Below are positions 1 through 6,292 of a stretch of 7,542 nt of DNA, one piece after another. Both the position numbers and the translations under genes were made by a program. This DNA is from Patescibacteria group bacterium (GTDB lineage Bacteria > Patescibacteriota > Patescibacteriia > Patescibacteriales > GWC2-42-12): positions 1-7,542 of the forward strand of contig JAHJAP010000043.1 of assembly GCA_018813805.1 (NCBI GenBank), read 5' to 3'. The notes below the pieces were generated by a model. It ran no database searches. It had not been told where the DNA came from and saw only the letters and a program-made list of their open reading frames with translations. Numbering within the stretch: position 1 is the first letter of the stretch; each line of letters begins with the position of its first letter.

Positions 1-31
1 TAAAAAATTCTAAAAATCTTTTAATATCTTA

Positions 32-60
32 TATTTATCATATCTTTATTGTTTCGTCAA
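32..60 (-). promoter_or_regulatory. Weak promoter candidate downstream of the PKD gene
   Basis: After the PKD gene stop the minus strand shows TTGACG (60-55), a 17-bp spacer and TAAATA (37-32) with TG one base before it. It could serve a gene beyond the left edge. The 110 bp left of the PKD gene otherwise hold only A/T-rich sequence, including a small CTAATATTATTAG palindrome at 77-89 with no convincing terminator in the gene's direction. Confidence 0.25.
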
Positions 61-110
61 TACTGCTATATTTTTTCTAATATTATTAGTTGATATTTTT
101 TTATGTTTTT

Positions 111-1616
111 CTACTTTTTTAACGGATCATATCCATTATTCACTTCCATTCCATCTTTATGTCCATCATTATCTGAATCAGCTTTATTTGGATTAGTTCC
201 TAATTTCTTTTCCATTTCATCTGATAATAAATCTTTATCAGTATCTATCATTTTCTTTGCTCCTGAATAAGTAATGGCTTGCATGGTATTCCAATCTTCT
301 GTGCTCTTTGGCGCGCGACCATAGATTGCGTCAAAAGTTTTAATACCTGATTTCTCACTGTTTAAATTTCTGTTTTCTGCTTTTTGTTTTAAACCATAGG
401 CCATTACTTTAATAGCAGCGCTATCATTAGCATTATTTATGTCGGCTATTCTTTTATAAATTTTAATAAATTGGTTTTTTGCTTTCTTTTCTGCTTTATC
501 ATTTGTAATACTTGGGAATCTGCCATTAGCAATTTTAATTGCGTCTGATAATTCTGACTCTGTTTCTGGTAATTTACCAAATGCTGATTTATATGAGCTA
601 ATTACAGCTGCTCTTTCACCTGCTCCTAATTTTTGTGTATTATCGTCAACACCATATGTAATAAAATTATTTATAGCGTCTTTTGCTGATTGAACTAATC
701 CTTTTATTCCTTTTGTTAAATTTCTTAAATATTTTATCTCACTTTCTTGTTCTTTTATTTTATTTCTCAATTGCTTTAGTTCTTTCAATATTTCGTTTAA
801 TTCGTTGCCGTGAAGCCGTCCTGCGCTATTATTAATTTGAGTTATTTGTGGATCAATTTGCATTATCTGCTGATCAGAAATCTTTTTGCATATTCCTCTT
901 GTTCCAATTATTTTTATTCCAGCAGAATCAGATGGGATATATGGCTTTAATCCTTCGCAACATTTTTTGTTATTATCAGGAATAACCGCGCCTAAACTTT
1001 CATTTTCTTTTATACATGTTTCTGTTCCTGATCCGCTACATTTTTCCCATCTAATTAAATTTCCTGTACAAGAATCATACCAACCTTCTGATCGGGTGTT
1101 AATTTCTTTGCAGATTGATTGACAGTTTCCATTTTCCACATTAATGCTAATACTTGTTTTTGCAGAAAGACCCTGATTGTCAGTAACAGTAAAAGTTGGA
1201 GTATAATTGCCGGCCTTTCTATAAGAATGAGTAAAAGTTGTAGTTTGAGTATTATCAAAATATTTTGGCATTAATTGCGCGCCTCCAGATGACACATCTT
1301 CGTCGCCCCAAACAACTGAATAAGTTAATTGTCCATTTTCAGGGTCATTTGCTTTAATGGTCCATATACCTGCTTCATTAACTTTAAGAATAGTTGGACC
1401 GCTAACGTCGAAAATTACTGGTGGTTGATTAATGCTTACAGAATCTTTTATTAATATCTCACTGTTGTTTGGCGAAATAACTTTAGGCGAAATAACTTTA
1501 ATAGAAGGCTCAACATCAGTTTGAGCATTAGAAATATTTCCACAAATAAAAACACCATACAAAATAAAAAACATTAATGTTAAAAAAATACTCACACTCT
1601 TTTTAAAGTTTGTCAT
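111..1616 (-). CDS. Secreted PKD-domain protein with Cys-rich, coiled-coil and TSP3-like calcium-binding segments
   Basis: A 501-residue exported protein counted from the ATG at 1616; a TTG start at 1658 would add 14 residues. Residues 1-31 are a Sec signal peptide (NFKKS, a long hydrophobic core, cleavage likely after SNA), without a lipobox. A linker with duplicated KVISP leads to a PKD/Ig-like domain (about 65-160; WGDE, FTHSYRKAGNYTPTFTVTDNQG). Next comes a region with eight cysteines (165, 169, 183, 193, 201, 219, 220, 243; GWYDSCTGNLIRWEKC) and a coiled coil (about 270-302). Two related helical motifs follow (333-366 and 419-453; 'YGR.P.t..DW' type). The C-terminus (458-498) is a thrombospondin-type-3-like calcium loop pair, DTDKDLLSDEMEKKLGTNP and DSDNDGHKDGMEV. 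This build fits a cell-surface or extracellular adhesion/structural protein; no catalytic motif is seen. It is separated from tuf by a terminator and repeat element, so it is probably its own unit. Confidence 0.88.
   Translation of the reverse strand: MTNFKKSVSIFLTLMFFILYGVFICGNISNAQTDVEPSIKVISPKVISPNNSEILIKDSVSINQPPVIFDVSGPTILKVNEAGIWTIKANDPENGQLTYSVVWGDEDVSSGGAQLMPKYFDNTQTTTFTHSYRKAGNYTPTFTVTDNQGLSAKTSISINVENGNCQSICKEINTRSEGWYDSCTGNLIRWEKCSGSGTETCIKENESLGAVIPDNNKKCCEGLKPYIPSDSAGIKIIGTRGICKKISDQQIMQIDPQITQINNSAGRLHGNELNEILKELKQLRNKIKEQESEIKYLRNLTKGIKGLVQSAKDAINNFITYGVDDNTQKLGAGERAAVISSYKSAFGKLPETESELSDAIKIANGRFPSITNDKAEKKAKNQFIKIYKRIADINNANDSAAIKVMAYGLKQKAENRNLNSEKSGIKTFDAIYGRAPKSTEDWNTMQAITYSGAKKMIDTDKDLLSDEMEKKLGTNPNKADSDNDGHKDGMEVNNGYDPLKK
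1471..1500. repeat. 15-bp in-frame tandem duplication (KVISP-KVISP)
   Basis: GGCGAAATAACTTTA is present twice head to tail (1471-1485, 1486-1500) with full identity. It encodes the doubled KVISP in the linker between signal peptide and PKD domain of the secreted protein. This is a recent slippage-type duplication in a flexible part of the protein. Confidence 0.85.
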
Positions 1617-1632
1617 AATTTTTTTATTATAT

Positions 1633-1668
1633 TTATTGTTTAATAAATTGCTCTTCAATAAATTTCAT
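1633..1668 (-). CDS. Possible 11-codon leader ORF with the only clear Shine-Dalgarno
   Basis: On the minus strand GGAGGG (1678-1673) precedes an ATG at 1668 by four bases. The reading frame encodes MKFIEEQFIKQ and stops with TAA at 1635-1633, 16 bp before the ATG of the secreted-protein gene and in another frame. It may be a translated leader that delivers ribosomes to the following start, or the ribosome binding site of the main gene displaced by a small indel. The peptide itself has no recognisable function. Confidence 0.3.
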   Translation of the reverse strand: MKFIEEQFIKQ

Positions 1669-1679
1669 AACACCCTCCG

Positions 1680-1706
1680 TTGACTTTAAAACTTCTTTGG
1701 TATAAT
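1680..1706 (+). promoter_or_regulatory. Possible plus-strand promoter facing the tuf 3' end
   Basis: TTGACT (1680-1685), a 15-bp spacer and TGGTATAAT (extended -10, hexamer 1701-1706) lie on the plus strand, opposite to all genes. The transcript would cover element A and run antisense into tuf. The spacer is short, and the -10 ends on the first bases of the repeat arm (TAAT), so it may be incidental. Confidence 0.25.
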
Positions 1707-1818
1707 GGGTTTATCGCCGAATACTCTTTCAAGTAGTCTTGCCTTCAAAAAATATTTTATCAATGAATAGCGGGATCAAATTTTATGTCAAATATGGCAT
1801 TTGACGACAAACCCATTA
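1703..1818. repeat. 116-bp element A bounded by inverted 22-mers (MITE- or REP-like)
   Basis: The ends are inverted copies of a 22-mer: 1703-1724 forward and 1797-1818 reversed, 18 of 22 identical, with the outer 14 bases differing at one position. Minus-strand RNA would pair 21 of 22 positions (three G-U, one mismatch). The 72-bp interior holds no reading frame. A nested 7-bp hairpin (GTCAAAT, loop ATGGC, ATTTGAC; 1787-1805) overlaps the right end. The same 22-mer forms palindrome B at 5768-5812. There is no clear target-site duplication. It lies between the tuf terminator and the PKD gene and could be a non-autonomous insertion or a palindromic repeat pair. Confidence 0.6.
1754..1791 (-). 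promoter_or_regulatory. Weak promoter elements for the secreted-protein gene, inside element A
   Basis: The minus strand has a perfect TTGACA at 1791-1786 and an extended -10 TGATAAAAT at 1762-1754. They are too far apart (26 bp) to form one promoter, so either the extended -10 works alone or TTGACA pairs with a poor TATTCA 16 bp downstream. If either is used, the PKD gene is transcribed from within the repeat element. Otherwise it depends on readthrough from tuf. Confidence 0.25.
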
Positions 1819-1830
1819 ATAAATATCTCA

Positions 1831-1863
1831 ATCCCTCCCAAGTTTAAAAAACCTGGGAGAGAT
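1831..1863 (-). terminator. Hairpin terminator after tuf
   Basis: Ten bases after the tuf stop the minus-strand RNA forms ATCTCTCCCAGG, a 9-base loop TTTTTTAAA, then CTTGGGAGGGAT: a 12-bp stem with two G-U pairs and no mismatch. The other strand would have two mismatches, so the hairpin is selected in the tuf direction. The sequence after it is A/T-rich but lacks a solid U-tract, so termination may be incomplete. Confidence 0.65.
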
Positions 1864-1873
1864 AAAGTGAGTA

Positions 1874-3061
1874 TTATTTAATAATTTTAGTAACAACGCC
1901 AGCGCCTACAGTTTTACCACCTTCGCGAATAGCAAATCTCTGCTTTTCTTCTAATGCGATTGGTGCTATTAATTTTATTTTCAAAGTAATTGTATCGCCA
2001 GGCATAACCATTTCAGTACCTTCGCCTAATTCAACTTCTCCTGTAACATCAGTAGTACGAATGTAAAACTGCGGTTTATATCCTTTGAAAAATGGTTTAT
2101 GTCTGCCGCCTTCTTCTTTTGTTAAAATATAAACTTCTCCTTCAAATTCAGCGTGAGGATGAACAGTACCTGGTTTAGCAAGAACCTGTCCTCTTTCTAC
2201 GTCATTCTTTTTAGTGCCGCGCAATAAAATACCGGCATTATCTCCAGCTCTTCCCTCATCTAAAGATTTATTAAACATTTCTACGCCAATAACAACGGTT
2301 TTTTGCGTATCTTTAATACCTATAATTTCAATTTCTTCGCTTGTTTTAATAACACCTCTTTCAATTTTACCTGTAACTACGGTGCCCCTGCCTTCAATAG
2401 AAAAAATATCTTCAATTGGCATTAAAAATGGTTTATCAATTTCACGTTTTGGTTCAGGAATATATTCATCTAAAGCCTTAATTAAATCTAAAATTGGTTG
2501 AGCATCTTCTCCATTAGGATTATTCAATGCCTTTAAAGCTGATCCTCTAATAATAGGAGTTGTGTCGCCTGGAAATTCATATTTTTTAAGTAAATCTCTA
2601 ATTTCTTCTTCAACTAAATCAATTAATTCCTTATCTTCAATCGCATCGCATTTATTCAAAAAAACAACAATATAAGGAACTCCAACTTGCCTAGCCAAAA
2701 GAATATGTTCTTTTGTTTGAGGCATTGGACCATCAGTAGCAGCCACAACCAAAACAGCTCCATCCATTTGAGCAGCACCGGTAATCATATTTTTTACATA
2801 ATCTGCGTGCCCTGGACAATCAACGTGGGCATAATGACGCTTATCAGATTCATATTCAACATGACAAGTCGCAATAGTAATACCACGTTCTTTTTCCTCT
2901 GGAGCAGAATCGATTTGATCAACATTTTTATCAGATGCCTTGTATCCCTTTGCTCGCAGCACATTAAGTATAGCTGCTGTTAAAGTTGTTTTACCATGAT
3001 CAACATGACCAATTGTTCCCACATTAAGATGTGGTTTTATTCGTTCAAATTTTTCTGTCAT
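1874..3061 (-). CDS. tuf: Translation elongation factor Tu
   Basis: EF-Tu, 395 residues, full length. The GTPase carries aminoacyl-tRNA to the ribosomal A site. GTPase motifs are complete: GHVDHGKT (18-25), RGITI with Thr62 of switch I, DCPGH (81-85) with catalytic His85, NKCD (136-139) and SAL (174-176). Domain II ([13 protein letters not shown]) and domain III ([24 protein letters not shown], and [12 protein letters not shown] at the end) are normal. A small variation is [14 protein letters not shown] where most bacteria have NTSHVEY or TAHVEY. The ATG gives the standard N-terminus; the leader is A/T-only without a Shine-Dalgarno sequence. It begins 23 bp after the small gene, so they are probably co-transcribed from the promoter at 3562-3589. 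It is the last gene of the operon: a hairpin follows its stop and no rpsJ is present. Confidence 0.98.
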   Translation of the reverse strand: MTEKFERIKPHLNVGTIGHVDHGKTTLTAAILNVLRAKGYKASDKNVDQIDSAPEEKERGITIATCHVEYESDKRHYAHVDCPGHADYVKNMITGAAQMDGAVLVVAATDGPMPQTKEHILLARQVGVPYIVVFLNKCDAIEDKELIDLVEEEIRDLLKKYEFPGDTTPIIRGSALKALNNPNGEDAQPILDLIKALDEYIPEPKREIDKPFLMPIEDIFSIEGRGTVVTGKIERGVIKTSEEIEIIGIKDTQKTVVIGVEMFNKSLDEGRAGDNAGILLRGTKKNDVERGQVLAKPGTVHPHAEFEGEVYILTKEEGGRHKPFFKGYKPQFYIRTTDVTGEVELGEGTEMVMPGDTITLKIKLIAPIALEEKQRFAIREGGKTVGAGVVTKIIK

Positions 3062-3084
3062 AATTATATTTTTTAAATTTTAAA

Positions 3085-3534
3085 TTAAAATAAAACTTCT
3101 TCTAAATATTGCCTATCTTCGTCTATAATTTCCTCCTTATATTGTTTTCTAGTACTTGGAATTGACCAACCTCTTCCTGATTTTTTATCATCATATTGAT
3201 TATCCTGTGAAAAACAACAATCATCATCTTCTTTATAATTTTCAAATTTATTTAATGGTTTATTTAGCAAAGAAGATATTTTTATTTTATCAATTTTTTC
3301 AAACTCCTGATCAAACTCCTGATCACTTTTCCAAATTGCAATATCGCGATTAATTTTATCAAGCAATTCATCTTCTGTCAAATTTTTAACCTCACTTTTG
3401 CCTAAAATTAAATTTTCATAATCTTTTAATGTTAAAACAACGCAAGTATCCTCTGTCTTGGCGCTATCAAAAACTACCAACTTATCGCCGGTTTTTCTAA
3501 CTAAATTAATTACTCTTTGTAATTGATTCTGCAT
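3085..3534 (-). CDS. Uncharacterised protein with Phd/YefM-like N-terminus, inside the str operon
   Basis: A 149-residue acidic cytosolic protein with no signal peptide or membrane helix. Residues 1-43 (QRVINLVRKTGDKLVVFDSA, then VVLTLKDYENL) have the helix-strand-strand-helix pattern of Phd/YefM antitoxin N-terminal domains, where a short helix precedes 'vvi...gkpvAVL...eYe.L'. Residues 52-70 (LTEDELLDKINRDIAIWKS) form a likely amphipathic helix. The middle (71-120) is low-complexity and acidic, with a DQEF duplication and a Cys-Cys pair at 106-107. The C-terminus has WSIPSTRKQY and a final EDRQYLEEVLF that look conserved-like. No toxin gene is adjacent, and the position between fusA and tuf with its own promoter suggests a translation-linked or DNA-binding regulatory role rather than a toxin-antitoxin pair. 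Function unknown; the Phd-like fold is an inference. Confidence 0.85.
   Translation of the reverse strand: MQNQLQRVINLVRKTGDKLVVFDSAKTEDTCVVLTLKDYENLILGKSEVKNLTEDELLDKINRDIAIWKSDQEFDQEFEKIDKIKISSLLNKPLNKFENYKEDDDCCFSQDNQYDDKKSGRGWSIPSTRKQYKEEIIDEDRQYLEEVLF
3299..3325. repeat. 12-bp in-frame tandem duplication (DQEF-DQEF)
   Basis: The unit CAAACTCCTGAT occurs twice without a gap (3300-3311 and 3312-3323), with a partial match extending one to two bases on each side. It encodes the repeated DQEF at residues 71-78 of the small operon gene. Perfect identity at DNA level points to a recent slippage event in a tolerant linker. Confidence 0.8.
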
Positions 3535-3561
3535 AAAAACGTAATATCTTAGAATGCTTAT

Positions 3562-3589
3562 ATTATATATTTTTTTAATTAAATGTCAA
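3562..3589 (-). promoter_or_regulatory. Consensus sigma-70-type promoter inside the operon, before the small gene and tuf
   Basis: On the minus strand a perfect TTGACA (3589-3584) is followed after 16 bp by a perfect TATAAT (3567-3562). The start of transcription would fall near 3555, about 20 nt before the ATG of the 149-residue gene. The pair fits almost exactly in the 58-bp gap after the fusA stop. It is the best promoter match in the window and would let the small gene and tuf be expressed independently of rpsL-rpsG-fusA. The A/T background lowers certainty for the -10, but matching both hexamers at good spacing is unlikely by chance. Confidence 0.7.
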
Positions 3590-3592
3590 TAA

Positions 3593-5674
3593 TTATTTTT
3601 TCTCTTCTTTTGTGCCAATTATTTTTTCTGCAACATTTCTAGGTACTTCGCTATAATGAGAAAATTCCATGTTATAGCTAGCTCGGCCCTGACTCATTGA
3701 ACGAAGTTGAGTGGCATAACCAAACATTTCAGACAAAGGCACTTTAGCTTTAATAACTTTAACATTACCACGATCACTCATTTCATCAATTTGCGCTCGC
3801 TTGGAATTTAAATCACCAATAATTTCACCCATAAATTCTTCCGGGGTAATTGCTTCAACTCTCATTATTGGTTCAAGTATAATAGGGTTAGCCTTTTTGG
3901 CTGCTATTTGAAAAGCCATAGATCCAGCAATTTTAAAAGCAGCTTCTGAAGAATCAACTTCGTGAAAAGAACCATCAAAAACCGTAACCTTAACATCAAC
4001 AACGGGATAGCCTGCTGAAATACCTCTTTCCAAAGCTTCTTTTACTCCTTTTTCTATTGGCGCAATATATTCTCTTGGAATAGCACCACCCCTTACTTCA
4101 TCAACAAATTCAAAGCCCTTACCTTCTTCTTGTGGTTCAACTTTTAACCAGCAGTGGCCATACTGACCACGACCGCCTGACTGACGAATATATTTACCTT
4201 CAGCTTCTGCCTCTTTTTTTATGGTTTCACGAAAAGCTACTTGAGGCTGTCCAATATTAGCTTCAACTTTAAATTCACGCTTCATTCTTTCAACAAGAAT
4301 CTCTAGATGAAGCTCTCCCATACCTGAAATAATAGTTTGCATAATTTCCTCATCGCTTCTAACTCTAAAAGTTGGGTCTTCCTCAGTTAGCTTGGATAAA
4401 GCTATACCCATTTTTTCTTGATCAGCTTTAGTTTTTGGTTCAATTGCTACAGAAATAACAGGATCAGCAAAAGTTATTGATTCCAGCACCACTGGCCTTG
4501 ATTCATTGCACAAAGTATTACCAGTAGTAGTATTTTTTAAACCAATAATTCCAACAATTTCTCCGGCATAAACCTCTTTAACTTCTTCGCGATGATTAGC
4601 ATGTATTCTAACAATTCTACCTACTCTTTCTCTTTCTCCGCTGGAAGTATTTAAAATATAAGATCCTGACAACAAAACTCCACTATAAACCCTAACAAAA
4701 CAAAGCTTACCAACAAAAGGATCAGTAACTATTTTAAAAGCTAAAGCAGCAAAAGGTTCGTTGTCACTAGATTTTATCTCAATTTTTTTCTCTTCATTTT
4801 TAGGATCAAAACCAATAATCGCTGGAATATCTAATGGTGATGGCAAATATTCAATAACAGCATCAAGCAAAAACTGAACTCCTTTATTTTTTAAAGCGCT
4901 ACCACAAAGCACTGGCACAATCCTATTGGCAATAACAGCTCGGCGTAATTCTTTGTTTAAATCCTCTGGTAAAATTTCTTTCCCAGTCAAATATTTATCC
5001 ATTAATTCTTCGCTGTCTTCAACAATTGCTTCAATTAATTTGTTACGATATTCCTTGACTTTATCTTTCATATCTTGAGGAATTTCTACATCTTCCCATT
5101 TAGCGCCTAAATCATCTTGAGATATTCTAGCTGTCTGATTAATTAAATCAACAAGACCCTTAAATTGGTCTTCAGTGCCAATTGGCAGCTGAATTGGAAA
5201 AGCATTTTTAGTTAATCTTTTATATATTGAATCTAAATCAGCGTAAAAATCAGCGCCAGTCCTATCTAATTTATTAATAAAAGCCAATCTAGGAACTTTG
5301 TATTTATCAGCCTGATGCCAAACGGTTTCTGATTGAGGCTCAACACCTGCCACTCCATCAAAAATAACAACACCACCATCCAAAACTCTTAATGAACGTT
5401 CTACTTCAGCAGTAAAATCAACATGCCCTGGAGTATCAATAATATTAATACGACAATCTTTCCAAAAACAAGTTGTTGCTGCACTAGTAATAGTAATTCC
5501 ACGTTCTTTTTCTTGATCCATCCAATCCATTTCTGCTTCTCCATCATGAACTTCGCCAATTTTATGTTTTTTTCCAGTATAAAATAAAACACGCTCGCTA
5601 ACCGTAGTTTTACCAGCGTCAATATGGGCAATAATCCCAATATTTCTAGTTTTTTCTAATAAATATTCTCTCAT
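3593..5674 (-). CDS. fusA: Translation elongation factor G
   Basis: EF-G, 693 residues, full length. It is the GTPase that drives translocation of tRNA and mRNA on the ribosome and, with RRF, ribosome recycling. The G domain shows AHIDAGKT (P-loop, 16-23), RGITI with switch-I Thr61, DTPGH (80-84), NKLD (134-137) and a GSA G5 motif ([11 protein letters not shown]). Domain II and III signatures follow. Domain IV carries the tip segments GGRGQYGHC and GYPVVDVKV, and the sequence continues through [10 protein letters not shown] into the domain V block ending in [12 protein letters not shown]. The ATG matches the family start; no Shine-Dalgarno sequence is visible. It is the third gene of the str operon, separated from rpsG by 134 bp holding a palindrome. 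A strong promoter-like sequence begins four bases after its TAA stop. Confidence 0.98.
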   Translation of the reverse strand: MREYLLEKTRNIGIIAHIDAGKTTVSERVLFYTGKKHKIGEVHDGEAEMDWMDQEKERGITITSAATTCFWKDCRINIIDTPGHVDFTAEVERSLRVLDGGVVIFDGVAGVEPQSETVWHQADKYKVPRLAFINKLDRTGADFYADLDSIYKRLTKNAFPIQLPIGTEDQFKGLVDLINQTARISQDDLGAKWEDVEIPQDMKDKVKEYRNKLIEAIVEDSEELMDKYLTGKEILPEDLNKELRRAVIANRIVPVLCGSALKNKGVQFLLDAVIEYLPSPLDIPAIIGFDPKNEEKKIEIKSSDNEPFAALAFKIVTDPFVGKLCFVRVYSGVLLSGSYILNTSSGERERVGRIVRIHANHREEVKEVYAGEIVGIIGLKNTTTGNTLCNESRPVVLESITFADPVISVAIEPKTKADQEKMGIALSKLTEEDPTFRVRSDEEIMQTIISGMGELHLEILVERMKREFKVEANIGQPQVAFRETIKKEAEAEGKYIRQSGGRGQYGHCWLKVEPQEEGKGFEFVDEVRGGAIPREYIAPIEKGVKEALERGISAGYPVVDVKVTVFDGSFHEVDSSEAAFKIAGSMAFQIAAKKANPIILEPIMRVEAITPEEFMGEIIGDLNSKRAQIDEMSDRGNVKVIKAKVPLSEMFGYATQLRSMSQGRASYNMEFSHYSEVPRNVAEKIIGTKEEKK

Positions 5675-5739
5675 AATAACATGTATCTAAATTTTTAATT
5701 TAAGCCATTTTAAAATTTCTTTTACTTTTGAATTTAAAA

Positions 5740-5748
5740 ATTTTAACA
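5740..5748 (-). promoter_or_regulatory. Possible extended -10 upstream of fusA
   Basis: The minus strand reads TGTTAAAAT, an extended -10 form, about 65 bp ahead of the fusA ATG within the 134-bp rpsG-fusA gap. No convincing -35 lies 16-18 bp upstream, and the gap is A/T-rich enough for such a match by chance. Apart from palindrome B nothing else stands out in this gap. Confidence 0.2.
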
Positions 5749-5767
5749 TATTTAATTTCGCTTATTC

Positions 5768-5812
5768 TAATAGGTCTATCGCTGAATACGGTATTCGGCG
5801 ACAGGCCCCTAA
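5768..5812. repeat. Palindromic repeat B (two inverted 22-mers) overlapping the rpsG stop
   Basis: Two copies of a 22-base repeat face each other (5768-5789 forward, 5791-5812 reversed) with one base between. The inner 17 bases of each arm (GGTCTATCGCTGAATAC and the complement of GTATTCGGCGACAGGCC) agree at 14 positions, and all three differences are transitions. The plus-strand RNA would keep two as G-U pairs and have one A-C mismatch; the minus-strand RNA has two C-A mismatches and one G-U pair. The outer arm includes the rpsG TAG at 5811-5809. The same 22-mer occurs as an inverted pair at 1703-1818. As operon RNA the hairpin could slow polymerase or protect the rpsG 3' end, but no T-tract follows, so it is not a standard terminator. 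Confidence 0.75.
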
Positions 5813-6276
5813 CGAGCAAAGTGCGCAAAGGCTTTATTGGCTTCAGCCATTTTGTGAACATCTATTCTCTTTTTAATAGCTGCCCCCTCGCCTTTTGAAG
5901 CATCCATAATTTCCATTGCCAATTTTTCTGCCATTGGTTTGCCTTTTTTCGCTCGAGCTGCTCCAATAATCCAATGACAAGCTAGAGCCATACGTCTTTC
6001 GCCTCTAACTTGATGAGGAATTTGATAATTAGCTCCTCCAACACGCCGACTACGAATTTCTAAAAGCGGTCCGACTTGCTTTAATGCTTTATTAAAAACA
6101 TGACGTGGATCCTGATTGATCGTTTCTTTAATAATATCAAAACAACGATAAACTATTTTTTGCGCTATGGTTTTTTTGCCGGCACGCATAATATAGTTTA
6201 TAAATTTAGCAATATCAACATCGTCGTATTTGCTATTTGCTTGTATTTTTCTTTTTATAGCTGGTTTTCCTCTCAT
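5809..6276 (-). CDS. rpsG: 30S ribosomal protein S7
   Basis: Ribosomal protein S7, 155 residues, the usual length. S7 nucleates folding of the 3' major domain (head) of 16S rRNA and contacts E-site tRNA. Recognisable segments are the basic N-terminus, KFINYIMRAGKKTIAQKIVY (24-43), the hairpin region SRRVGGANYQIP (76-87), RRMALACHWI, and the near-invariant C-terminal KKRIDVHKMAEANKAFAH. It is 16 bp from rpsL, too little space for the E. coli-type S7 autoregulatory structure between these genes. The ATG has an A/T-only leader and no Shine-Dalgarno sequence. The TAG stop lies inside the outer arm of an inverted repeat that fills the start of the gap to fusA. Confidence 0.98.
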   Translation of the reverse strand: MRGKPAIKRKIQANSKYDDVDIAKFINYIMRAGKKTIAQKIVYRCFDIIKETINQDPRHVFNKALKQVGPLLEIRSRRVGGANYQIPHQVRGERRMALACHWIIGAARAKKGKPMAEKLAMEIMDASKGEGAAIKKRIDVHKMAEANKAFAHFAR

Positions 6277-6292
6277 AAATATTTTTTAAATT

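Noticed and set aside
77..89. Terminator after the PKD gene
   Set aside because: The CTAAT-ATT-ATTAG palindrome is five A/T-rich pairs, and in the gene's direction it is followed by A rather than T residues.
886..1122. Plus-strand open frames such as 886-1122, 2214-2501, 2687-2983, 3156-3353, 6100-6300 and 6483-6695
   Set aside because: They lie wholly or mostly antisense to well-supported genes, have no recognisable protein features or ribosome binding sites, and their sequences are what complementary strands of those genes would give.
1616..1658. TTG start at 1658 for the PKD gene
   Set aside because: It would put 14 polar residues before a signal peptide that begins naturally at MTNFKKS; the Shine-Dalgarno is 14 bases from the TTG, longer than usual. 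Kept as an alternative only.
3085..3534. Toxin-antitoxin module
   Set aside because: Only an antitoxin-like N-terminus is seen; the next gene is tuf and no small toxin gene is present on either strand.
5401..5640. Minus-strand overlapping frames at 1055-1258 and 5401-5640
   Set aside because: They are out-of-frame readings of the PKD gene and fusA, with leucine/isoleucine-rich sequence typical of shadow frames.
1703..5812. CRISPR array from the repeated 22-mer
   Set aside because: Only four copies, arranged as inverted pairs four kilobases apart with no regular spacers.
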